The notes beneath the pieces are model-generated. The model did not search any database. It worked only from the letters and a program-made list of their open reading frames with translations, and was not told where the DNA came from. Positions 28,245-37,002 of a stretch of 64,000 nucleotides of DNA are shown here, one piece after another. Position 1 is the stretch's first letter. Each line of letters opens with the position of its first letter. The DNA comes from Ga0077560 sp046330395. GTDB taxonomy: Bacteria; Actinomycetota; Thermoleophilia; Miltoncostaeales; Miltoncostaeaceae. The position numbers were made by a program, and so were the translations under genes. The stretch is from assembly GCA_046330395.1 (NCBI GenBank), contig JAXLSS010000008.1, positions 46,417 through 110,416 on the forward strand, read 5' to 3'.

Positions 28245-29349
28245 GCAGCGCGGCGGCGCGGCGGTAGGCCACGTCCGCCAGCGCCACCTGGCGGTCGGCA
28301 TCGCGCTGCAGCGCGGCGGCCATCTCGGGCGCCCCACGCCACGCCTCGTCGATGGCACCGGCCAGCTGTGCGCCCGCGTCCGCCGCCGTGAGCGCCACCA
28401 CCCGGCAGCCGCCGGGGAACAGGTCGGCCAGGCCGGCGAACTTGAGGCGGTAGTACTCGGAGGCGGCGCCGCACACCACCGGCACGCCACGGGCCAGGGC
28501 GAACACGGCCAGGTGGTACGTGGTGGTGACCACCACGCGGCACCGGTCCAGGCGCCGCATCGCCCAGGCGGGATCCGCGTCGCCCGCGGGCGCCTCGTCC
28601 ACGTGGGGGAATCCCCGGGTGAGGGTGGCGGTGCCGGGCCGGTCGTCGTCCCACTCCGACACGGGGATGGCCACCAGCGGCGCAGCGTGGCGAGTGGCTG
28701 CGGCCTGCACGGCCTCCCGCAGGAGCTCCGTGTCGCGGTCACCTGTGCGCAGGTACGCGGCCAGCCGGTGGTTGACGCCGATGCCGGCGCCCCGGGGGCC
28801 CTCGGCGGGCACCGCACGGGCCAGGCGCACCGCGTCGTCGCCGGTCACCTCCACGGCGTCGGCGGGCACGCCCAGGCGGGCCAGGATGGCCGGTCCCTCG
28901 CGTCCCTCGCGCAGGGCGATCATGCGCACCCCCGGCAGCGCCCTGCGGGCCAGCTCCACCAGCTCGGGGTCGTCCAGGGGCCCGATGCCCTGGCCGAACA
29001 TCACCACCGGCGTGCCGAGGGCCTGGGCCTCCAGGACGGTGCCCAGCACCCGCCGGGTCTGGTCCGGGTCGGCGTCGGTGAGGTAGCCGCCGCCCACGCA
29101 CACCAGCGCGTCCACAGACGCCACCGGCGGCGGTCCCGACCGCCGGAAGCGGCTCAGGCGGCCGCCGGGGGCCGTGCGGACGGGCGTGGCGTCGGGCAAC
29201 AGGCGGGCCAGCGTCCCGGGGTCCCCGGTCATCACGTCCAGCCGGGCCTGGGGCCACATCTCCCGCAGCCGCTGCGCGGTGACCATGAGCATGGCCGCAT
29301 CACCGCGATTGCGGTGCTGATGCTCACCATGTTCAAGCAGGAACCTCAC
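28192..29349 (-). CDS. Polysaccharide pyruvyl transferase (CsaB-like)
   Basis: A 385-residue PS_pyruv_trans family protein. Seen are the N-terminal NRGDAAMLM (the N-x-GD motif), CVGGGYLTD, MFGQGIGPLDDPE, TGDDAVRLA and the C-terminal VVTTTYHLAVFALARGVPVV with SEYYRLKFAGL. CsaB-type enzymes add PEP-derived ketal pyruvate to ManNAc-containing wall polymers; capsule enzymes of the same family act on other sugars. The start is GTG at 29349. It ends the island on its right side. PPDK upstream in the window could supply PEP, but that is general metabolism and not a specific link. Confidence 0.87.
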   Translation of the reverse strand: MRFLLEHGEHQHRNRGDAAMLMVTAQRLREMWPQARLDVMTGDPGTLARLLPDATPVRTAPGGRLSRFRRSGPPPVASVDALVCVGGGYLTDADPDQTRRVLGTVLEAQALGTPVVMFGQGIGPLDDPELVELARRALPGVRMIALREGREGPAILARLGVPADAVEVTGDDAVRLARAVPAEGPRGAGIGVNHRLAAYLRTGDRDTELLREAVQAAATRHAAPLVAIPVSEWDDDRPGTATLTRGFPHVDEAPAGDADPAWAMRRLDRCRVVVTTTYHLAVFALARGVPVVCGAASEYYRLKFAGLADLFPGGCRVVALTAADAGAQLAGAIDEAWRGAPEMAAALQRDADRQVALADVAYRRAAALLRTGTPRDAAPHAAAPG

Positions 29350-29415
29350 TGAACCTCACGATAGAGGGGCGTGGCGCCGCCGACCACCCGCCGACCGGCT
29401 AGTGATGCCGCCGGT

Positions 29416-29421
29416 TAGCCT
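29416..29421 (+). promoter_or_regulatory. Candidate -10 element for the gene at 29428
   Basis: TAGCCT ends 6 bases before the ATG, leaving no space for an SD; a leaderless transcript is implied. No clear -35 was identified. Confidence 0.35.
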
Positions 29422-29427
29422 GTCGGG

Positions 29428-30120
29428 ATGACCGAGCCCACATCACTGTCGGAGCGGCTGGTGGCCCACATGGTGTCCCAGCGGCCCGAGCTTGAGCGGT
29501 TGATGGAACAGGAGGGGTCCCGCGCCCTCCACGAGGAGTTCATCCTGGCCGAGGGCGGCACGCTGCCCGACCGCCAGTCCCGCCTGACCCGCGCCCGCCA
29601 GGTGGGCGCGCGCGCCTGGCTGCGCCACCTGGCCGCCGCGGTGGCGACCGAGTGGGGCCAGGGGCCACCCGACCTGCAACCCCGCCTGGAACGCTGGGTG
29701 AGCGCCAACCCCGAACGCCTGGAGGCGCTGGAGCTGGAGGAGCAGGCCGCCGTGGAACGCGAGGGCCTGGCCGGCGACGCCGACATCGACGCGCGCCGCG
29801 TGACCCTGGGCGCGTACATGCGCCTGTTCGCCGAGGGCCTCGGGGACATCGCCGGGCCCGTCGCCGGGGACGGCCCCGACCTGGGCCGGCGCGTGGCGGC
29901 GTACCTGCGGCGCGAGAGCGCGTTCCGGCGTCAGGTGGAGCGCGAGTCGTTCGCCGCCTGGACCGGCAGCCCCATGGAGGGCCTTCTGGAGGAGGCCCGC
30001 GTCAGCGCCGCCCCGCCCGAGCCGGGCACGCTGCGCATCATGGAGGCGGCCGCCGTGTGGTCGTACGTGCGGGTCACCGCAGACGCGCTGCAGGAGTGCC
30101 TGCCGGGGGCGGTCGGGTGA
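29428..30120 (+). CDS. Hypothetical helical protein
   Basis: A 230-residue, mostly helical, charged cytosolic protein that I do not recognise. It starts TEPTSLSERLVAHMVSQRPE and has no signal peptide, membrane segment or metal motif. Codon composition matches neighbours. A TAGCCT element 6 bases upstream of the ATG suggests a leaderless message. The stop overlaps the next gene as GTGA, so the two are co-expressed; together they form an isolated two-gene unit between divergent CsaB and convergent diguanylate cyclase genes. Confidence 0.6.
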   Translation: MTEPTSLSERLVAHMVSQRPELERLMEQEGSRALHEEFILAEGGTLPDRQSRLTRARQVGARAWLRHLAAAVATEWGQGPPDLQPRLERWVSANPERLEALELEEQAAVEREGLAGDADIDARRVTLGAYMRLFAEGLGDIAGPVAGDGPDLGRRVAAYLRRESAFRRQVERESFAAWTGSPMEGLLEEARVSAAPPEPGTLRIMEAAAVWSYVRVTADALQECLPGAVG

Positions 30121-30758
30121 GCGGCGCCCGCCTGGTGGACGTGGCGCCGTGGTGCGTGGGGTGGGTGGCGCCCACGCCGGAGTACATGCACCGCACCTCT
30201 CACGCCGTGCTGGCGGGGGGTGGGGTGTGGTACCTCGACCCCGTCGACGACGCGGCGGCGCTGGAGGCCGCGGCGCGGCTGGGCCCGCCGGCCGGCGTGG
30301 TGCAGATGCTCGACCGCCACGGCCGCGACTGCGCCGCCCTGGCCCAGCGGCTGGGCGTGCCCCTGCACGTGCTGCCCTCAACCGCCCCCGCCGGCGCGCC
30401 GTTCGAGGTGCTGCCGGTGGTGGACGCGCCCCGCCTGCGCTGGCGGGAGGTGGCGCTGTGGTTCCCGGAGCATCGGGCCCTGGCGGTGGCCGAGGCCGTC
30501 GGCACCGCGCCCTACTTCACCGCGCCCGGCGCCACCGTGGGGCCGCACCCGGTGCTGCGCCTGGTGGCACCGCCCCGGGTGCTCCTGGGCCGCTCGGCCG
30601 AGCACCTGCTGGTGGGCCACGGCCCGGGGCTGCACGGTCCCGACACCGGCCGGGAGATGGACGCCCAGATCAGCGGCGCCCGCCGGGCCATCCCCGCCTG
30701 GTCAGTTGCGCTGTCCCTCATGGCGCTGGGCCGGCTGGGCGGTCAGGCCGCGGGCTGA
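30117..30758 (+). CDS. Metallo-beta-lactamase-fold-like protein lacking the metal motif
   Basis: A 213-residue protein whose layout resembles an actinobacterial MBL-fold family: WYLDPVDD, then VVQMLDRHGRDCAALAQRLGVPLHV where hydrolases have HxHxDH, then LRWREVALWFPEHRALAVAEAVGTA, HPVLRL and LLVGHGPGLHG. The metal-binding His cluster is reduced to RHGRDC, so zinc-dependent catalysis is doubtful. The GTG at 30117 overlaps the stop of the preceding gene. The last 16 bases overlap the convergent diguanylate cyclase gene. The fold assignment is by pattern and should be treated as tentative. Confidence 0.55.
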   Translation: MSGARLVDVAPWCVGWVAPTPEYMHRTSHAVLAGGGVWYLDPVDDAAALEAAARLGPPAGVVQMLDRHGRDCAALAQRLGVPLHVLPSTAPAGAPFEVLPVVDAPRLRWREVALWFPEHRALAVAEAVGTAPYFTAPGATVGPHPVLRLVAPPRVLLGRSAEHLLVGHGPGLHGPDTGREMDAQISGARRAIPAWSVALSLMALGRLGGQAAG

Positions 30759-31840
30759 TCCGACGGCCGGGCGGCGGCCTCCCAGGCCAGCATCACGCGG
30801 TTCTTGCCGGCGTGCTTGGCCGCGTACAGCGCGGTGTCGGCATCCTTCAGCATGGTGGTGGGGCCATCGGAGATGTCCGGGAAGGCGGTGACGCCGGCGC
30901 TGAAGGTGACCCCCGCGTCGTCGCGCATGCCGGCGAGCATGCGCTGCACCACGTGCCTGGCGTCGGAGGCGGTGGTGTCGGGGAACAGGATCACGAACTC
31001 CTCGCCCCCGAACCGGGCGGGCGTGTCACCGCGGCGCAGCTCGTGCCGGATGCGCGCCGCCAGGGCCACCAGCACCGCGTCACCCTCCGCGTGCCCCCGC
31101 GTGTCGTTGATGGCCTTGAAGTCGTCCAGGTCCAGCAGCGCCAGGGCCACCGAGGTGCCGCCGCGCCGGGCCCGCGCCACCTCGGTCTCCACGGCCTGCT
31201 CGAACGCCGCGCGGTTGCCCAGCTTGGTGAGCGGGTCGGTCACGGCCTCCAGCTCGGCCCTGGCCAGCGCCTGCAGCGCCGACTGCTGACGGGCGGCCAC
31301 CACGCCGCCCTGCACCGGGATCAGCGCGATCATGGCCGCGGCGAACAGCCCGGTCTGCAGGGGCGACATGTGCACGCTGCTGGAGGGGTCCCACACGGCG
31401 GCCACCACCAGGAAGGCCGCGGCCACCGCGCTGAGCATCAGCCCCACGCCCACGCCGATCCAGATGCTGGCCATCACCACCGTGCAGCACCAGATCAGGG
31501 TGGCGGGGCTGCGCACGCCGCCGGTCACCAGCACCCCGGCGCCAACCGCCAGCACCTCGATCAGCATGGTGCCGGTGGCCAGCAGCGGGGTCACCGGCGC
31601 CCCGCGCCGCAGGTGCGCCCAGTAGGCCCCCACGTTCACCAGGGCGGCCAGCACCAGCAGCGCCGCCACGATGGCCACGTGCGGCGTGCGCAGCCACATC
31701 ACGAACGCCCCCACCACCACGATCACGGCAAGCCGAGCCGCGATGATCACCTCGGCCCCCAGCCGGAGGTCGAAGTGCGGGTGGCGGTGCATCGGTGCTC
31801 CACGGTGAAGCCGGCGCCACAGTGGCTGTCGCGTCGTCAC
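30743..31840 (-). CDS. Membrane diguanylate cyclase (GGDEF domain)
   Basis: A 365-residue protein with five or six predicted membrane segments in the first about 190 residues (IIAARLAVIVVVGAFVMWL onward) and a C-terminal GGDEF domain: ELEAVTDPLTKLGNRAAFEQ, LLDLDDFKAINDTRGHAEGD, RFGGEEFVILFP. The GGEEF active site is intact, and RRGD five residues before it fits the RxxD inhibitory site for c-di-GMP. It should make c-di-GMP from two GTP in response to a membrane signal. The GTG at 31840 follows GAGGAG. It lies 14 bases after the chelatase gene, likely co-transcribed. No EAL or PilZ gene is in the window. Confidence 0.88.
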   Translation of the reverse strand: MTTRQPLWRRLHRGAPMHRHPHFDLRLGAEVIIAARLAVIVVVGAFVMWLRTPHVAIVAALLVLAALVNVGAYWAHLRRGAPVTPLLATGTMLIEVLAVGAGVLVTGGVRSPATLIWCCTVVMASIWIGVGVGLMLSAVAAAFLVVAAVWDPSSSVHMSPLQTGLFAAAMIALIPVQGGVVAARQQSALQALARAELEAVTDPLTKLGNRAAFEQAVETEVARARRGGTSVALALLDLDDFKAINDTRGHAEGDAVLVALAARIRHELRRGDTPARFGGEEFVILFPDTTASDARHVVQRMLAGMRDDAGVTFSAGVTAFPDISDGPTTMLKDADTALYAAKHAGKNRVMLAWEAAARPSDQPAA

Positions 31841-31854
31841 CGCGGTGCGCCTCC

Positions 31855-32337
31855 TCAGCCGCGCCCGTCCGCCGCGATCTCCTGCGACACGGCCACCGCG
31901 CAGCGGCCCGTGCCGGCGCACACCTCGCACTCGTCCGCACGCCCCTCCACGTGCTGCAGGCAGTGCTCCACCCGCGAGGCCACCACGCGGGCCATCAGCG
32001 GGTGCAGCCCCAGGGGGGCGGTCACCAGGAAGGGCACGTCCGGGTGCGCCCGCGCGGCCTCCCGGGTGAGCTCGGGGATGTCCTGGTTCCAGTGGCGTCC
32101 CGGCAGCAGGAAGTACGGGCTCACCACCACCATCCGCGCTCCGCGCTGCACGCAGCGGTCGAAGGCGGTGGCGATGCTGGGCTCGGCCAGCTCCATATGA
32201 GCGGGCTCCACGATGCCGTAGTCCACGCACTCGGCCACCATGCGGGCCATGACCTCCAGCATCTCGTTGGAGGCCTCACGCCGTGAGCCGTGGTCCACCA
32301 CGATGAGGCCGATCTGGGTGGGGTCGGGCGGTTGCAT
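31855..32337 (-). CDS. CbiX/SirB-type sirohydrochlorin chelatase with C-terminal Cys cluster
   Basis: A 160-residue small class II chelatase. IGLIVVDHGSRREASNEML holds the metal-binding His, with HMELAEPSI and VVSPYFLLPGRHWNQDIPELT as family landmarks. Members insert Co or Fe into sirohydrochlorin for B12 or siroheme. The C-terminus adds CEVCAGTGRC, a cysteine group that could hold an Fe-S cluster or metal. The ATG at 32337 is preferred over 32346 because TAGGAT ends 7 bases upstream, fitting either a -10 for a leaderless start or an AGGA ribosome site. No other tetrapyrrole gene is nearby. Confidence 0.85.
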   Translation of the reverse strand: MQPPDPTQIGLIVVDHGSRREASNEMLEVMARMVAECVDYGIVEPAHMELAEPSIATAFDRCVQRGARMVVVSPYFLLPGRHWNQDIPELTREAARAHPDVPFLVTAPLGLHPLMARVVASRVEHCLQHVEGRADECEVCAGTGRCAVAVSQEIAADGRG

Positions 32338-33163
32338 GCGGGCCATCCTACGCGCCGACCGGCAGATCGCGGCCGGTGTACGATCGAACCCGTATCCCCA
32401 CCAACCACGGAGCGTCCGCATCCAGTACAGCGACCCCTACCGTCTCGGGAGCCTCGGCGATGTGGTGCAGCTGCTCGTGGACGGCTGGCAGATCGACCAC
32501 CTTCACTATGCGGACCGGTGCGGGTTGTCCGGGGGAGGGGAGCGCCCCGCGGCGTTCATCGGCCTCGTGCGCGCCGAGCACCGCGAGTTCCTGTACGTGG
32601 TGGACGATGGTCGCGCGATGTCGCACCGCAGTCTCGTGATGCTGTTCCGCGAGCACCCGCACGTGTGGAAGCACCGCACCGCCCCGGACGTGGCCGCGTT
32701 CAGCGTGCCGGAGTCGCCGCCGGCCCCGCCGGCCCAGTGGAGCTCCGGTGTGCGTGAGCCGTTCCCCGAGTCGATGGTGATGTGCCCCACCACCCTGCGG
32801 GGGGTGCTGGCGGTGAACCAGACCCAGTCGATGGACGGCGTCACCGTGGCGGTGACCAGCATCGAGCGCTTCGACGACGGCTGCCGCGCGCACTACCTGT
32901 GCCACGCACCGCAGCTCACCTTCGCCAGCGAGGCGGTGGCGCTGGACGCCATCGTGGTGGACGACGCCGCCCGGATGTACCGGGTGGCCCCACTGCATCA
33001 GCGCCTGCGCGGGCCCCGCATCGAGGGGTCGCTGGCCATCGGCCCGGCGCTGCCGCAGGACACCGGGCAGCTCACGCTCACCATCGGGGCCATCGGCCCG
33101 GGCGTTGACGGGCGGCAGGCCACCGGGCCGTGGGTGTTCCCGGTGCCACTTGAACCCTCCTGA
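32336..33163 (+). CDS. Hypothetical protein, start uncertain
   Basis: I do not recognise this protein. The conserved-looking part begins about IQYSDPYRLGSLGDVVQLLVDGW and runs to VFPVPLEPS with no signal peptide or membrane segment. The ATG at 32336 is the nearest clear upstream start but overlaps the divergent chelatase start, and the TACGAT promoter-like element at 32378 lies inside it. An ATC at 32420, 7 bases after CGGAG, has perfect initiation spacing; GTG at 32462 or 32465 are canonical alternatives but would trim the N-terminus. It overlaps the 5' end of dgt by about 14 bases. Confidence 0.5.
   Translation: MRAILRADRQIAAGVRSNPYPHQPRSVRIQYSDPYRLGSLGDVVQLLVDGWQIDHLHYADRCGLSGGGERPAAFIGLVRAEHREFLYVVDDGRAMSHRSLVMLFREHPHVWKHRTAPDVAAFSVPESPPAPPAQWSSGVREPFPESMVMCPTTLRGVLAVNQTQSMDGVTVAVTSIERFDDGCRAHYLCHAPQLTFASEAVALDAIVVDDAARMYRVAPLHQRLRGPRIEGSLAIGPALPQDTGQLTLTIGAIGPGVDGRQATGPWVFPVPLEPS
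32345..32350 (-). promoter_or_regulatory. TAGGAT element upstream of the chelatase start
   Basis: On the minus strand TAGGAT ends 7 bases before the ATG at 32337. It could be a -10 of a leaderless promoter or an AGGA ribosome-binding site; sequence alone does not separate these. A TACGAT on the plus strand at 32378-32383 may be the divergent -10. Confidence 0.3.
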
Positions 33164-34142
33164 GCGGCGCTGGGTGCGGGAACCGGCCCTCGACCCGCGG
33201 GCCGCGCGGGCCGACATGGCGGTGCGGGACGTGGCCGAGGCCGAGTGCCCCTTCCGCACCGCCTTCCAGCGTGACCGCGACCGCATCCTGCACACCAAGG
33301 CGTTCCGCCGGCTCAAGCACAAGACCCAGGTGTTCGTGGCGCCGGAGGGCGACCACTACCGCACCCGGCTCACCCACACGCTGGAGGTGTCGGCGCTGGC
33401 GCGCACCGTCGCCCGCGCCCTGGGCCTCAACGAGGACCTGGTGGAGGCCATCGCCATGGGCCACGACCTGGGCCACGCCCCGTTCGGGCACGCCGGCGAG
33501 CACGCCCTGGACGACCTGCTGCAAGAGCGCTTCGGGCGCCGCTTCCACCACAACGAGCAGAGCGTGCGCGTGGTGGAGGTGCTGGAACGCGACGGCCGCG
33601 GGCTCAACCTGACGCGCGAGGTGCGCGACGGCATCCGGCACCACACCGGCCCCTCCCGCCCCGCCACCCTGGAGGGGCAGATCGTGCGCCTGGTGGACCG
33701 CATCGCCTACGTCAACCACGACATCGAGGACGCCGTGCTGGCCGGCGTGCTGCACCCCGGCGACCTGCCGCAGGAGGAGGTGCGCATCCTGGGCACCACC
33801 ACCTCGCAGCGCCTCACCCGGCTGGTGGGCGACATCGTGGAGCACTCGGCCGAGGCCCCCGAGATCACCCAGTCCGACGAGGTGGGCGGGGCGTTCCTGC
33901 GGCTCCGCGCGTTCATGTTCCGGGAGGTGTACCTGGCCTCACCGGCCAACGACGAGTCCACCCGCGGGCGGGGCGTGGTGCAGGCGCTGTTCGACTGGTA
34001 CCACCAGCACCCGGAGGAGCTGCCGGAGGCCCCGGAGGCCGATCACGTGCGGCGGGTCACCGACTACGTGGCCGGCATGACCGACCGCTTCGCCCTGCGC
34101 GCCTACCGGCGCATCTTCATGCCGCGCGAGGGACCGCTGTAA
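33150..34142 (+). CDS. dgt: dGTP triphosphohydrolase-like HD protein
   Basis: About 330 residues of the dGTPase family, which hydrolyses dGTP to deoxyguanosine and triphosphate. FRTAFQRDRDRILHTKAFRRLKHKTQVF is compressed here only in part, and the HD-domain ligands are seen as RTRLTHTLEVS, AMGHDLGHAPFGHAGE and the later IAYVNHDIED. Start choice is weak: TTG at 33150 gives NPPERRWVREP, GTG at 33174 is an alternative. It lies 4 bases before dnaG, forming the dgt-dnaG-rpoD operon known from many bacteria. Confidence 0.9.
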   Translation: MNPPERRWVREPALDPRAARADMAVRDVAEAECPFRTAFQRDRDRILHTKAFRRLKHKTQVFVAPEGDHYRTRLTHTLEVSALARTVARALGLNEDLVEAIAMGHDLGHAPFGHAGEHALDDLLQERFGRRFHHNEQSVRVVEVLERDGRGLNLTREVRDGIRHHTGPSRPATLEGQIVRLVDRIAYVNHDIEDAVLAGVLHPGDLPQEEVRILGTTTSQRLTRLVGDIVEHSAEAPEITQSDEVGGAFLRLRAFMFREVYLASPANDESTRGRGVVQALFDWYHQHPEELPEAPEADHVRRVTDYVAGMTDRFALRAYRRIFMPREGPL

Positions 34143-34146
34143 CCCG

Positions 34147-35871
34147 ATGCCCCTGATCAGCCAGGACAGCGTGCGCGAGATCATCGAGTCGGCCGACCTG
34201 GTGGAGCTGGTGCGGGGCCGGGTCAACCTGGTGCGCCGGGGCAACCGGTGGGTGGGCCGGTGCCCGTTCCACGAGGAGCGCACCCCGTCATTCGGGCTGA
34301 TCCCGCCCGACAACCGGCGCTACTACTGCCACGGCTGCGGTGCCAGCGGCGATGCGGTGCGATGGATGACCGAGCAGGAGGGCGCCGGGTCGTTCCCGGA
34401 GGCTCTGGAGGCGCTGGCCGAGCGCTTCGGGGTGGGGGTCCGCTATGAGCAATCCTCGCCCCAGGAGGAGGCGCAGCGGCGCGCCGACCAGCGCCGGCTG
34501 GAGCTGCTGGAACGCGCGGCGTCGTTCTACGCCGAGTACCTGTGGCGGGCCGACGAGGCCGCCCCCGCCCGGGAGTACATGGCGTCCCGCGGGTTCCCCG
34601 AGGACGTGCTGCGCACGTTCCGGGTGGGGTACGCCCCCGCGGCGGGCACGGTGCTGTCCGGGCGGGCGATCAAGCAGGGTTTCTCCCGCGAGCAGCTGGC
34701 CGAGGCCGGGCTGGCCCGGCTGCGAGGAGGGCGGGCCCAGGACTTCTTCACCGCCCGCATCATGTTCCCCATCGCCGACGCCCGTGGGCGGGTGCTGGGG
34801 TTCGGGGGCCGCACCCTCAACCCCAACGAGCGCGCCAAGTACGTCAACTCCCCCGAGGGCCCGCGCTTCAGCAAGCGCCGCCTGCTGTTCGGGCTCTCCC
34901 AGGCGCGCGCCGCGGCGGCCAAGGAGGGTTGGATCATGGTGGTGGAGGGGTACACGGATGTGATGGCGCTCCACATGGCCGGAATCCCCCAGGCGGTGGC
35001 GTGCATGGGCACGTCGCTCACCTCCGAGCAGATCAGCGAGCTGCGCCGCGCCGCGCCGCACATCCGCCTGTGCTTCGACGCGGACGCCGCGGGGGAGCGG
35101 GCCGCCCTGCGCACCGCCCAGGCGGCCGGCGAGCACCTCATGGACCTCCAGGCGATCTCGATCCCGGACGGCCGCGACCCCGGCGACATGGCGATTTCGG
35201 CGGAAACGCGCGAAGAATTGCACGTTCGCGCGAACGAGTTCGATACTTTGGTAACGTTCCTCATCCGCTCACGCGCCGGTCGCGCGGGCGGCTCCGCAGC
35301 CGAACGGGAGCGCGCGCTGCAGGAGGTCGCCGACCTCCTCAAAGCGGTCCCCGACTCGGTCGAGAAGGATGAGGGGGTTCGGTTGACGGCGGGTCTGCTG
35401 CAGCTCTCGCGGGGCATGGAGGATCGTCTGCGCGAAGCCTCGCGGCGCGGCTCGGGCGGTGCCCCCACCACGCCCGTCACGCTGCCCGGCCTCGGCGCCG
35501 AACGGGCGCGCGAGATGCGCCTGCTGGCGCTGGCCGTCGCCCTCCCGGACCACATCGCCACGCACCTGGGCGACTTCCCGGAGGACGCCCTCTCGGAGCC
35601 CCTCCACCGCGAGGCCCTGCGGTTGCTGCGCTCCGGCGCCGCACCCGACCTGTGGCCCACGCACCTGCAGGACCTGGGCGCGCGCCTGCGCGCCGATGCC
35701 GCCACCACGGCGGCCACCGAAGCCGAGCTGCGCGAGGCCGCCTACCGCGTGCAGTTGCCGGGCCTGGAACGCCGGGCCGCGACACTGCGCGAGGCCGGCG
35801 ATGCCGAGGGCGAACTGCGTGTCCAGCAACTGATCAACCGACTGCGCGCTGCGCTGCGAGTGGAGGGGTGA
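34147..35871 (+). CDS. dnaG: DNA primase
   Basis: A 574-residue primase that lays RNA primers for replication. The N-terminal CHC2 zinc finger has Cys39, His42, Cys61 and Cys64 (RCPFHEERTPSF, YYCHGCGASGD). The catalytic core includes YVNSPEGPRFSKRRLLFGL and the TOPRIM motifs VVEGYTDVMALHMAG and CFDADAAG. The C-terminal helicase-binding region is short and diverged. The ATG at 34147 is 4 bases after the dgt stop. An SD for rpoD lies inside its last codons. Confidence 0.95.
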   Translation: MPLISQDSVREIIESADLVELVRGRVNLVRRGNRWVGRCPFHEERTPSFGLIPPDNRRYYCHGCGASGDAVRWMTEQEGAGSFPEALEALAERFGVGVRYEQSSPQEEAQRRADQRRLELLERAASFYAEYLWRADEAAPAREYMASRGFPEDVLRTFRVGYAPAAGTVLSGRAIKQGFSREQLAEAGLARLRGGRAQDFFTARIMFPIADARGRVLGFGGRTLNPNERAKYVNSPEGPRFSKRRLLFGLSQARAAAAKEGWIMVVEGYTDVMALHMAGIPQAVACMGTSLTSEQISELRRAAPHIRLCFDADAAGERAALRTAQAAGEHLMDLQAISIPDGRDPGDMAISAETREELHVRANEFDTLVTFLIRSRAGRAGGSAAERERALQEVADLLKAVPDSVEKDEGVRLTAGLLQLSRGMEDRLREASRRGSGGAPTTPVTLPGLGAERAREMRLLALAVALPDHIATHLGDFPEDALSEPLHREALRLLRSGAAPDLWPTHLQDLGARLRADAATTAATEAELREAAYRVQLPGLERRAATLREAGDAEGELRVQQLINRLRAALRVEG

Positions 35872-35876
35872 CGGCG

Positions 35877-36947
<1,071 letters not shown>

Positions 36948-36957
36948 GCGCGCCGCG

Positions 36958-36978
36958 GGTGCGCTGTTGCGGCGCACC
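36958..36978 (+). terminator. Hairpin after rpoD
   Basis: GGTGCGC (36958-36964) and GCGCACC (36972-36978) form a perfect 7-bp stem with a 7-base loop, 11 bases after the rpoD stop. No T-run. Confidence 0.4.
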
Positions 36979-37002
36979 GGGACGGCTGCCACATTTCCCC
37001 GC

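Noticed and set aside
29341..29360. Short tandem repeat GAACCTCAC at the CsaB start
   Set aside because: Only two copies of about 10 bases; partly coding; no support for a regulatory role.
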